This document shows positions 16,387 through 24,713 of a stretch of DNA of 64,000 nucleotides, in pieces. This stretch comes from Pseudomonas chlororaphis (GTDB taxonomy: Bacteria > Pseudomonadota > Gammaproteobacteria > Pseudomonadales > Pseudomonadaceae), in assembly GCF_001921865.1 (NCBI RefSeq), contig NZ_MSCT01000015.1, forward strand, positions 1 through 64,000, given 5' to 3'. Numbering within the stretch: position 1 is the stretch's first letter; each line of letters begins with the position of its first letter. The notes beneath the pieces are model-generated. The model was not told the origin of the DNA. It worked only from the letters and a program-made list of their open reading frames with translations, and made no database searches. Both the position numbers and the translations under genes were made by a program.

Positions 16387-17463
16387 ATGCTCAAGACCCT
16401 TGAAGCGCAACTGTTGAAACAGGCCACGCCGCCCGCCCTCAAGGATGAGTTCGCGCAGTACGACTTCGAGCGCATGCGCGGTTTCTGCCTGCTGATCTAC
16501 ATCGCCAGCATCAGCGTCTGGCTGCTGTTCAACCTGATCGTCAGCTTCCTCGGCAAGCAGGGTTTCACCCTGTATTCGATGGCGTTTCTCAGTGTCCTGG
16601 CGATCCACGCCATCCTGCTGGCCTTCATCAAGCAGGCCCGGCACTTCCAATGGTTGAACCTGCTCTTCGTGCTGATCATCGGCGCCGGCATCCGCCTGGT
16701 GATCGAAGGCCTGCCGATGGACCTGCGCCCCGGCTGGCTGGTGCTCGGCGCCTCGAGCATGCTCTACGGCGCCTCGGTGCTGCCGCTGCGCCGCTGGTCG
16801 TTCTTCGCCACCGTCGTGCTGACCTGGGCGGTGCTCGACCCGTTCATCATGACCCAGACCTCGGTGCTGGAGCTCAAGGGCGTCATGCTCCTGCTCTATG
16901 CGCTGTTCCTCACCGCGCTGACCCTCTACAGCTTCATCAAGCTGCGCCAGGCCAAGCTGCACACCTACATCATGTCCAAGCGCCTGCTCGACCAGGCTTA
17001 CCTCGACACCCTGACCGAGATCCCCAACCGCCGCTCGTTCATGACCCGCGCCGGCGAACGCCTGGCCGTGCAGCCGCGCGAACGCGACCACTACCTGGCG
17101 ATGATCGATATCGACAACTTCAAGAAGGTCAACGACCAGTACGGCCACGACATCGGCGACGAGGTGCTCAAGCGGGTGGCCGTCGATATCCGCACGGTCA
17201 TGGCCGACTACGATTACGCCCGCCTGGGCGGCGAGGAGTTCGCCATCTACCTGTACGGCGTGCGCCGCGACGATGTCGCGCAACTCGCCGCCCGCCTGTG
17301 CCACACCGTGCGCGAAGCCGTGACCCGCTACCCGGTGACCATCAGCATCGGCCTGAGCCGGGTCGAGGACGGCGACAGCCTGAACCAGGCGCTGGCCAAG
17401 GCTGACCGGGCGCTGTACCAGTCCAAGCATACGGGCAAGGATCGCGTCACCTTTCACCCCTGA
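16387..17463 (+). CDS. Membrane diguanylate cyclase (GGDEF domain)
   Basis: This 358-residue protein has about six N-terminal membrane segments (residues about 30-190). The GGDEF domain starts AYLDTLTEIPNRRSF near 203, has DIDNFKKVNDQYGHDIGD and the active loop RLGGEEFAIYL, and ends KADRALYQSKHTGKDRV. The GGEEF sequence is intact, so c-di-GMP synthesis is expected. The RxxD inhibitory site that would sit upstream of GGEEF is replaced by MADY. ATG 16387 with AAGG at 16377-16380 is the best start; an ATG five codons earlier has no good site. It lies beside fitH, but no known fit gene is of this type. Confidence 0.92.
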   Translation: MLKTLEAQLLKQATPPALKDEFAQYDFERMRGFCLLIYIASISVWLLFNLIVSFLGKQGFTLYSMAFLSVLAIHAILLAFIKQARHFQWLNLLFVLIIGAGIRLVIEGLPMDLRPGWLVLGASSMLYGASVLPLRRWSFFATVVLTWAVLDPFIMTQTSVLELKGVMLLLYALFLTALTLYSFIKLRQAKLHTYIMSKRLLDQAYLDTLTEIPNRRSFMTRAGERLAVQPRERDHYLAMIDIDNFKKVNDQYGHDIGDEVLKRVAVDIRTVMADYDYARLGGEEFAIYLYGVRRDDVAQLAARLCHTVREAVTRYPVTISIGLSRVEDGDSLNQALAKADRALYQSKHTGKDRVTFHP

Positions 17464-17551
17464 CGCCGCCGCGGCCTGCGGCAATCCACCAGCGCGACCG
17501 CCCGGTCAAATAAGATAGACTGCCGCCCTATCTTGTCCAGGCACCCCCGCC

Positions 17552-18523
17552 ATGCCCGCAGAGCACGTCCCCAAGCCGTACACCCTCCTGGCGATCGACG
17601 ACGATCCGCAGTCGTTGATCGTGCTCTCGAAAACCCTGACGACCGAATACGAAGTGCTGCTGGCGAAGAACAGCGAGCGCGGCCTGGCCCTGGCCCGCAG
17701 CGCCAGCCCGGACCTGATCATCCTCGACATCCTGATGCCGGAGATGGACGGCTTCCAGGTCCTCAGCGAACTCAAGAGCCAGCCGGCGACCGCGGCCATC
17801 CCGGTGATCTTCCTGACCTCGCGCAGCAGCGTCGAAGACGAGCGCCTGGGCCTCTTGCTCGGCGCCGCCGACTACATCGCCAAGCCGATTTCGCCACCCG
17901 TGGTGCTGGCCCGGGTGGCGGCGCAACTGGGTTACCGCGACAAACCCCTGCACCGCCCGCAACCGGCCGCCGAACCCTCGGCGGGCAGCGACATGCGCGA
18001 CGGCTTCGTCAGCGCCCTGGCCCTGCAGCTGGCCGGCCACCCGCTGATCCGCCTCGAGGCGCTGCTCGACACCCTGGCCATCCTGCTCGACAGCGGCGTG
18101 GCCCAGAGCGACCCCGCGGCCTTGCGCGGCGCCGCCTGCCTGGCGCTGATGGGCCTCAACCCGCCCGGCGGCGGCCTCGGCGAGGCCCTGCCGCGCAGCC
18201 GGATGCTGATCGAGGAAATTCTCGGCCACGCCGACCCGGAAGACCCGCTCCTCAACCTCGCCTGGAAACTCACCCATGCCGATGCGCTGCTCAAGGGCGA
18301 CAGCGACCCGGCGACCCTCGACCGGCTGCCGGTGTCGGCGCACCTGTTCGCCCTGGCGCTGAATTACCACCTGTCCCTGTTGCAACCCGGCGGCGCCCTT
18401 GAACAGCGCCATGCCCAGGCCATGGGGCAGATGCAGCGCCAGCCCGGCTTCGCGCACTGCGCCAGCCCCGAGGCGCTTTCGGCGGCCTTGCTGAATTCGT
18501 CGCAGACCTTTCTCGGCCGTTGA
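17552..18523 (+). CDS. fitH: FitH, response regulator of the fit insecticidal toxin locus
   Basis: This 323-residue protein starts with a receiver domain (about residues 9-130). Asp16-Asp18 (IDDDP) form the acidic pocket, Asp59 in ILDILMPEMDG is the phospho-acceptor, followed by FLTS and AAD-YIAKPIS. The C-terminal ~180 residues are helical, Leu/Ala-rich, and show no helix-turn-helix or catalytic motif I recognise. Position and type match FitH of P. protegens, reported as a repressor acting with FitG and FitF. It is followed 20 bases later by fitG on the same strand, so they are probably co-transcribed. Confidence 0.88.
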   Translation: MPAEHVPKPYTLLAIDDDPQSLIVLSKTLTTEYEVLLAKNSERGLALARSASPDLIILDILMPEMDGFQVLSELKSQPATAAIPVIFLTSRSSVEDERLGLLLGAADYIAKPISPPVVLARVAAQLGYRDKPLHRPQPAAEPSAGSDMRDGFVSALALQLAGHPLIRLEALLDTLAILLDSGVAQSDPAALRGAACLALMGLNPPGGGLGEALPRSRMLIEEILGHADPEDPLLNLAWKLTHADALLKGDSDPATLDRLPVSAHLFALALNYHLSLLQPGGALEQRHAQAMGQMQRQPGFAHCASPEALSAALLNSSQTFLGR

Positions 18524-18543
18524 ACGAACAGTGAGCCTCGCCA

Positions 18544-19476
18544 ATGCCTAACCTTGCCGACCTCGAGCTGTTCGTGCTGATTGCCGAGTTGCAGGGCCTG
18601 TCGCCCGCCGCCCGCATCATGTCGATCACCCCGGCGGCCGCCAGCCTGGCGCTCAAGCGCCTGGAAAACCGCCTCGGCGTGCGCCTGTTCACCCGCTCCA
18701 CGCGCACCATGAAGCTCACCCCGGAGGGCATGCGCTACCTGGAAAGCGCCCAGCACGCCTTGAAGATTCTCGCCAACGGCAAGCGCTCGCTGACCCACGA
18801 CGACGGCATGCTGGAACTCACGGTGTCGTCGGACCTGGGCCGCAACCTGCTGCTCGACCTGCTCGCCCGGCTCAAGCAGGAACGGCCGCGCCTGCACATC
18901 AAGCTGGCGTTGAGCGACCGCGAAGAGGACCTGCTCAAGGGCCGCTTCGACGCGGCGCTGCGCTTTGGCAAAAGCCTGGCGCTGGACCTGGTCGAGCTGC
19001 CGGTGCTCAAGCAACACCGCTTCATCGCCTGCGCCGCGCCCGGCTACCTGGCGCAACACGGCACGCCCAGCGCGCCGCAACAGTTGGCCGAGCACGAGTG
19101 CATCATCAGCCACAGCATCGGCCGGCCGGAAAGCCGCTGGCGCTTCCACGCGCCCGGGCAGGTCGAGGACGTCCGGGTGCAGGGGCACTTCTGCTGCGAC
19201 GACGGCGATGCCGCGCGGCGCTGGGCGGTGGCCGGCCAGGGCGTGGTCTATCTGCCGCTGCTGAATGTCGCCGAAGACCTGTTCGCCGGGCGCCTGCAAC
19301 CGTTGCTACCCGGCTGGCAGGGCGACGCCGCGCCGCTGAGCCTGGTGGTCTCGCACCGCTCGCAAATCACCGAAGCGCTGCGGGCCCTGCATCGCTGCCT
19401 GGTCGAGCATTGCGAGGCGCGCATGGCGCGCTACCTCGAACTGACCCGGCCCGCCCCTAGCCGCGCCACGCCATGA
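18544..19476 (+). CDS. fitG: FitG, LysR-family activator of the fit locus
   Basis: This 310-residue LysR-type regulator has an N-terminal winged helix (residues about 1-60: FVLIAELQGLSPAARIMSIT, then LALKRLENRLGVRLFTRSTR). A periplasmic-binding-protein-like effector domain follows (about 88-300). In P. protegens the gene at this place activates fitD expression. Its last 20 bases overlap convergently with the end of fitF, which is typical of the compact locus. Its operators are expected upstream of fitA, on the far side of the locus. Confidence 0.9.
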   Translation: MPNLADLELFVLIAELQGLSPAARIMSITPAAASLALKRLENRLGVRLFTRSTRTMKLTPEGMRYLESAQHALKILANGKRSLTHDDGMLELTVSSDLGRNLLLDLLARLKQERPRLHIKLALSDREEDLLKGRFDAALRFGKSLALDLVELPVLKQHRFIACAAPGYLAQHGTPSAPQQLAEHECIISHSIGRPESRWRFHAPGQVEDVRVQGHFCCDDGDAARRWAVAGQGVVYLPLLNVAEDLFAGRLQPLLPGWQGDAAPLSLVVSHRSQITEALRALHRCLVEHCEARMARYLELTRPAPSRATP

Positions 19477-22400
19477 GCAAGTCATGGGCCTGCTGGAACT
19501 CCAGCCGGTAGATCCGCTCGCGAATCCCTTGCAGCTCGCTGCCCGGGGCCTGCCGGCACAGCTCGTCGATCAGCGTCAGCGCCTGCGCATTCTGCTCATG
19601 CAGCAGCACCGCCAGGCGCTCCAGCTGCGGCCCTAGCTCGGCGTCCGACAGCGGGTGCTCACCCGCCGGCAACTCGACCTGCGCCGCGGGCAGCGCCTTG
19701 AGGCCAGCCAGCAGCGGTTGCAGGCAGCGCTCCAGCTGGCGGATCGCGGGCCCAAGGTCGGCCTGCCCGCCGCACTGCTGCTCCAGGTGCCGGGCGGCCT
19801 GCCTGAGCGCCGTGGCGCCGATGTGCCCGGCGGTGCCCTGCAGGCTGTGGGCGAGAAAGCCGATGGTGTGCAGGTCGCCGGCCCCATGGGCGAGCCACAG
19901 GCGCTCGGTGAGTCGTTGCTGGTCGTCGCGAAAGTCCGCCAGCAGCTTCTGGTACAGGCCCTGGTCCTGATTGACCATCGCCAACCCGAGCGCCGCGTCG
20001 ATCCCCGGGTAGGCCGGCATCGAGGGGCTGGCGGCGCTGCAGGGGCGGATATCGTCCGGCGCCACGGCCAGCGGTTTGATCCAGCGCACCAGGGTCCGAT
20101 AGAACGCCGAGACGTCCAGCGGCTTGCTGACCAGGTCGCTCATGCCGGCCGCCAGCGCCCGGCCCTGGACCTCATCCTCGCTGCTGGCGGTCACCGCGAT
20201 AATCGGCAGCGCCTGCAAGTGCGGGTGCCGGCGAATCTGCCGCGTGGTGCCGTAGCCGTCCAGCACCGGCATCTGGCAATCCATCAGCACCCCGTCGAAG
20301 CGGCCGTCTTCGAGCAACCGCCGCAAAGCCTCGGCGCCGTTGGCGGCCAGCGCCACCCGTACCCCGGCGCGCAGCAGCAGGCCCTGCAACACGTCCTGGT
20401 TCAGCCGGTTGTCCTCGACCACCAGCACCCGCGTGCCCGCCAGCAACCGGGCGTAGTCGTTGACCGTGCACAAGCCCGCCGCCCCGCCGCTCGAACCGGC
20501 GAACACCGCCGTCGCCGGTGCGTCGCCCTCCAGCACGGCCGCCGCCAGTTGCGGCTGCGGCAGGCTCAACTGCACGGTGAACTTGAACATCGCGCCCTGC
20601 CCCGGGCGGCTTTGCACCCAGATGTCGCCCTGCATCATCTGCACGATCTTTTTCGCGATGGTCAGCCCCAGGCCGCTGCCGCCGTAACGCCGGCTGATCG
20701 ACAGGTCGGCCTGGACAAAGGCGTTGAACAGCCGCGCCTGCTGCTCGGCGCTGATGCCGACCCCGGTGTCGGTGACGCTGAAGCACAGCAGGACCTTGTC
20801 GTTCCACTGGCGCACCAGGCACACGCCGATGCAGACATGGCCGGCCTCGGTGAACTTGATCGAGTTGTCCACCAGGTTGGTCAGCACCTGGGCCAGGCGC
20901 AGCGGATCGCCGACATAACGCCGCGGCAGCAGCGCCGGAATGTCCAGGCGCAGCTGCAAGCCCTTTTCTTCCGCGCGCTGGCGCACCAACAGCAACACGT
21001 CGTCCACCAGTTCCCGCAGGTTGAAACACACCTGTTCCATGCTCAGCTTGCCGGCCTCGATCTTCGACAGGTCGAGCACGCCGTTGATCGTGCCCACCAG
21101 GTTCTTCGCCGCCCGGTCGATCTTCTCGATGCTGTCGCGCTGCGCCTGCGCCATGGGCATGTCCAGCACCAGATGGGCCATGCCGATGATCGCGTTCAGC
21201 GGCGTGCGGATCTCATGGGACATGCTGTCGAGAAACTCCGACTTGGCCTGGGTCGCCAACTCCGCGTCACGTCGCGATTGCTGGACCTGAGCCTCGACCG
21301 CCTTGCGCTCGCTGATGTCGAAAATCACCCCGTCCAGGTACTGCGGCACACCGTCCACGACGATCGTCTGGCCCTTGTCGTAGACCCAGCGCACCTCCTG
21401 GCTGGCGGTGACGATCCGGTATTCGAGCATGTAGCTGGCGCAGCCCAGGCCGCGCTCGAAAATCTCCAGGTCGTCGGGGTGCACCAGCTCTCGGTAACTG
21501 TGCCCGGAAAGAAAATGCGCCGCGCTAAAGCCGCTCAGACCGTCGATGGCGTCGCTGACGAACACCATGGTCCGCGCGGCGTCCGGCAGGCTGCGGAACA
21601 CCACCCCCGGAATGTTGGCGATCATCGATTGCAGCTTGGTCTGGCTGTCGACGATGGCGCGCTGCACTTCCACCGCGTGGGTGATGTCTTGCAGCACCCC
21701 GGTGACCCGCGCCGGCGCGCCGGCGGCATCGCGCTGCATGACCTTGCCGATGTCCAGCACCCACAGCCAGCGCCCGCTTTTGCTGCGCATGCGGTACTCG
21801 GCGCGGTACTCGTCGGTCTGGTTGTCCAGGTGCGCCTTGAGCCGGGCCAGGACCGGCTCGCGGTCCTGCGGATGCACCAGGCAGGCCCAGCGGTCCAGGC
21901 CGTTGCCAAAGGTCTGGTCCAGCTCCTGCTTGCTGTAGCCGAGAATCCGCAGCCAGACGTCGTTGTTGATGACGATCCCGAGGCTGACGTTCCAGTCCCA
22001 CAACCCCAGCGCGCCGCTTTGCAACGCCATGTCCAGACGTCGTTCGCTCTGTTCGATCTGCGTCACGTCGCGCTTGTGCTGGCGGGCGTCGGCCAGGCGC
22101 CGCAGGCCGCCCCACAACAGCAGCAGGAACACCACGGCGCTCACGCCCTTGATCAGCAGCACCTGTTCGGCGGGCAGGACCGTGTCCAGGTCGCCCAGGG
22201 TGATCAGGGTCCAGGGGCCGCTCGGGTCGTTCCAGTCGAAATCGACCCGGGACAGGCTATAGCGCCGGCCGTCCAGCCGGACCACCGGCCGCTGGGTGTC
22301 GAAAGGCAGGCGCTCGGGCACCCCACCCACGAACGGGTAGTCGCCGAACTGGCGGCGGACTTCGCCCGTGAATTCGTCCTGCGCCCAGGCGCGGTCGGCC

Positions 22401-23074
22401 TTGAGCAGAAACTCCGGGACGCTGGCGGCCAGCACCACGCCGCCGGGCGAGAGGATCAGCTTGCGGTCTTCGCCGTACTGCTTGCCCAGGCTGGCGTCGA
22501 GCAGGCTGGCGTCGAAACGCGCCACCAGCACGCCGATCACCTTGTCCTGGCGCGAGCGCGATTCGTAGACCGGCACCGCCATGTAGAACATGCGCGTGCC
22601 GGTGCTGCTGCTGATCGCCCCGTAGACGCTGCTGCCGCCCTTGAGGGCCACCTTGAAGTAAGGCCTGAAGGCCAGGTTCGCCCCCAGCGGCGCCTGGCCC
22701 TGCTGATCGTAGGCGGCGACGATCACCCCCTCGCGATTGAGCAGGAAGGCGTGGTTGGCGCCCACCACCATGGACAGGGTTTTCAGCGGGATCACCGCCC
22801 GCTCCATCAGTTCGGCCGAGGGTGCCGGGTCCTGGATCACCCGCTTGAGCGACGGGGTGTGGCGCCCCAGGATCGACAGTGCGCCAATGGCGAAGCCGTC
22901 GGACTTCCACCGCTGCAGATCCGCCGCGTACTCGCGGGTCTGCAGGTCGAGGCTGGCCTGGTAGACGTCCTCGACCTGCAGCCGATAGTAATTGCCCAAC
23001 GTCACCGCGGCACCGACCGCGATCACCACGCCCAGGGCGTAGCAACACAGCCGGTGGTTGTCGAAAAAGCTCAT
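19457..23074 (-). CDS. fitF: FitF, membrane hybrid sensor kinase of the fit locus
   Basis: This 1205-residue protein has a first membrane segment at about residues 8-28, a periplasmic dCACHE-like sensor to about 300, and a second membrane segment (VVFLLLLWGG). Two PAS/PAC units follow, then HisKA with MSHEIRTPLNAIIGM (His620) and an HATPase domain (NLVDNSIKFTEAG, DTGVGIS). The receiver has Asp932 in LMDCQMP, and the C-terminal HPt domain has His1076 in AHSLQGTAGH. All phosphorelay residues are intact, so it can pass phosphate onward, possibly to FitH. ATG 23074 lies 26 bases after the fitE stop. A GTG five codons upstream is a possible alternative start. In P. protegens FitF restricts toxin expression to the insect host. 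Confidence 0.9.
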   Translation of the reverse strand: MSFFDNHRLCCYALGVVIAVGAAVTLGNYYRLQVEDVYQASLDLQTREYAADLQRWKSDGFAIGALSILGRHTPSLKRVIQDPAPSAELMERAVIPLKTLSMVVGANHAFLLNREGVIVAAYDQQGQAPLGANLAFRPYFKVALKGGSSVYGAISSSTGTRMFYMAVPVYESRSRQDKVIGVLVARFDASLLDASLGKQYGEDRKLILSPGGVVLAASVPEFLLKADRAWAQDEFTGEVRRQFGDYPFVGGVPERLPFDTQRPVVRLDGRRYSLSRVDFDWNDPSGPWTLITLGDLDTVLPAEQVLLIKGVSAVVFLLLLWGGLRRLADARQHKRDVTQIEQSERRLDMALQSGALGLWDWNVSLGIVINNDVWLRILGYSKQELDQTFGNGLDRWACLVHPQDREPVLARLKAHLDNQTDEYRAEYRMRSKSGRWLWVLDIGKVMQRDAAGAPARVTGVLQDITHAVEVQRAIVDSQTKLQSMIANIPGVVFRSLPDAARTMVFVSDAIDGLSGFSAAHFLSGHSYRELVHPDDLEIFERGLGCASYMLEYRIVTASQEVRWVYDKGQTIVVDGVPQYLDGVIFDISERKAVEAQVQQSRRDAELATQAKSEFLDSMSHEIRTPLNAIIGMAHLVLDMPMAQAQRDSIEKIDRAAKNLVGTINGVLDLSKIEAGKLSMEQVCFNLRELVDDVLLLVRQRAEEKGLQLRLDIPALLPRRYVGDPLRLAQVLTNLVDNSIKFTEAGHVCIGVCLVRQWNDKVLLCFSVTDTGVGISAEQQARLFNAFVQADLSISRRYGGSGLGLTIAKKIVQMMQGDIWVQSRPGQGAMFKFTVQLSLPQPQLAAAVLEGDAPATAVFAGSSGGAAGLCTVNDYARLLAGTRVLVVEDNRLNQDVLQGLLLRAGVRVALAANGAEALRRLLEDGRFDGVLMDCQMPVLDGYGTTRQIRRHPHLQALPIIAVTASSEDEVQGRALAAGMSDLVSKPLDVSAFYRTLVRWIKPLAVAPDDIRPCSAASPSMPAYPGIDAALGLAMVNQDQGLYQKLLADFRDDQQRLTERLWLAHGAGDLHTIGFLAHSLQGTAGHIGATALRQAARHLEQQCGGQADLGPAIRQLERCLQPLLAGLKALPAAQVELPAGEHPLSDAELGPQLERLAVLLHEQNAQALTLIDELCRQAPGSELQGIRERIYRLEFQQAHDLLMAWRG

Positions 23075-23099
23075 TAACCTGTGCAACACCTCGTCCCTT

Positions 23100-24617
23100 T
23101 TATCTGATCGGTCCTGTGCCCTCGCCCGGCGTGCCGACAGACGCGTGGCGCGCCGCCAACCGGCGTGGAAACTCCGGCGGCAGAAAATCGCGGTCCGGAT
23201 CGTAGTCGGCCTTGAGGTAATCACCAAGCGCCTTGAGGTCCTGCGGCGACAATGTCCCCACCGATTGCTTGAGCCGCAGGGAGTCGAGAATGTAGTCGTA
23301 GCGGCTGTCGTTGTACTGGCGCACGGCGTTGTAGAGCTGGCGCTGCGCTTCCAGCACGTCGACGATATTGCGCGTGCCGACCTGGAACCCCAGCTGCGAG
23401 GCCAGCACCGCGCCCTGGTTGGAAATGATCGACTGGCGCCGCGCGCGAACCTGATCGACGCCGCTGTTGAGGCCGCGGTGCAGGTTGCGGGTCTGCTCCA
23501 CCACTTGCCGGCGCAGGTTGTCGTTGAGGTACTCGCGCTGATTCATCCGCTGGTAGGCCTCGCGTACCTGGGAACGGGTCTGGCCGCCGCTGAACAGGGG
23601 AATATTCAGTTGCAGGGCCACCGAACGCTGCTCGACATTGCCACCGTAGCCATTGCCGCGCACGTCGCTGTTGCCATAGCCGAGGTTGTCGTTGTCGCCG
23701 GCCTGGTAACGCAGCACTGCGTCCAGGGTCGGCGCATGCCCGGCCTTGCGCGCGCTCAGGGTCTGCTGCGTGGCGTCCAGGGCCTGCTGGCTGGCCAGCA
23801 GGGTCAGGTTCTGGCGCACCGCGGTATCGACCCAGCGCCGCGCGTCGTTGGGCTGTGGCAATTGCACCGGCATGTCGTGCCGCACGCCCTGGATCGCCTG
23901 ATAACGCTGGTGCGTCAAGGTGTCCAGGGCCTCGAAGGCATCGTCCATCTGCTTCTGCGCGACGATCCGGTTGGCCTGCGCAGTGTCGTGCCCGGCCTGG
24001 GCCTGCAACACGTCGGTACGGTCCGACAGGCCCAGTTGCAGGCCCTTCTCGGCCAGATCGAGCTGGCGTTGCAGGGCGGTCTCCTCGGCCTTGGCCGCCG
24101 CCAGGGCGTCCTGGGCCTTGAGCAGGCCGAAATAGGCTTGCGCGCTGTCGAGCATCAGCTTCTGCTCGGCCGCGGCCAGCTCCAGGCGGGCCTGCTGGTC
24201 CTCGGCTTCGGCGGCCTTGAGGGTGAACCAGCGGTCGGCGCGGAACATCGGCTGGTTGAGCACCACCTGGTAGCTGGCGCCGCTGCGCTGGGTGTTCTGC
24301 TGCGGCATCTCCAGGGAAGTGGCGGTGTTGTTCAGCTCGGCGCTGGCCGACAGCGTGGGCAAGAGGCCGGCCCGCGCCTGGGGCACCGCCTCGGCGCGGG
24401 CGGCCTGGTCGGCGTGGGCCGCGGCCAGTTCGCTGTTGTTCTGCCGGGCATCCAGGTACACCCGCCAGAGGTCGCTGGGCGGCTCTTGGGGTCGCTCCTG
24501 GAGTGGCTCCCGGGGCGGATACGGGGCGGCACTGCCAGGCAGTGGCAATGCCAGCCAGGGCACGGCGAGCAGCCAGCCGGCAAGGGCTCGCCGCGGCGAA
24601 AGAGTGGGTTCGATCAT
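23100..24617 (-). CDS. fitE: FitE, TolC-family outer membrane channel
   Basis: This 505-residue protein has a signal peptide (hydrophobic core AGWLLAVPWLALPL, cleavage near GSAA). A Pro-rich linker follows, then the duplicated outer-membrane-efflux coiled-coil/beta domains (LDLAEKGLQLGLSDRTDVLQAQ and NIPLFSGGQTRSQVREAYQRM; terminal VGTRNIVDVLEAQRQLYNA). It would form the outer-membrane exit of the FitABC type I secretion system for FitD. The start has no clear Shine-Dalgarno; the 96-base gap to fitD contains a tandem TAGAAACC and GC-rich hairpins. Confidence 0.9.
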   Translation of the reverse strand: MIEPTLSPRRALAGWLLAVPWLALPLPGSAAPYPPREPLQERPQEPPSDLWRVYLDARQNNSELAAAHADQAARAEAVPQARAGLLPTLSASAELNNTATSLEMPQQNTQRSGASYQVVLNQPMFRADRWFTLKAAEAEDQQARLELAAAEQKLMLDSAQAYFGLLKAQDALAAAKAEETALQRQLDLAEKGLQLGLSDRTDVLQAQAGHDTAQANRIVAQKQMDDAFEALDTLTHQRYQAIQGVRHDMPVQLPQPNDARRWVDTAVRQNLTLLASQQALDATQQTLSARKAGHAPTLDAVLRYQAGDNDNLGYGNSDVRGNGYGGNVEQRSVALQLNIPLFSGGQTRSQVREAYQRMNQREYLNDNLRRQVVEQTRNLHRGLNSGVDQVRARRQSIISNQGAVLASQLGFQVGTRNIVDVLEAQRQLYNAVRQYNDSRYDYILDSLRLKQSVGTLSPQDLKALGDYLKADYDPDRDFLPPEFPRRLAARHASVGTPGEGTGPIR

Positions 24618-24713
24618 GGTCGGTTTCTACACATTGGTTTCTACAGGGACAGGTCCCGGCCGGAGCCGGGAGACAGGAGAGGCATTGCGCCCCTCCTGCG
24701 GTTCTCCTGCCGA

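Noticed and set aside
19655..23077. A 1140-codon plus-strand open frame opposite fitF
   Set aside because: It is a composition shadow of the hybrid kinase, with no family resemblance.
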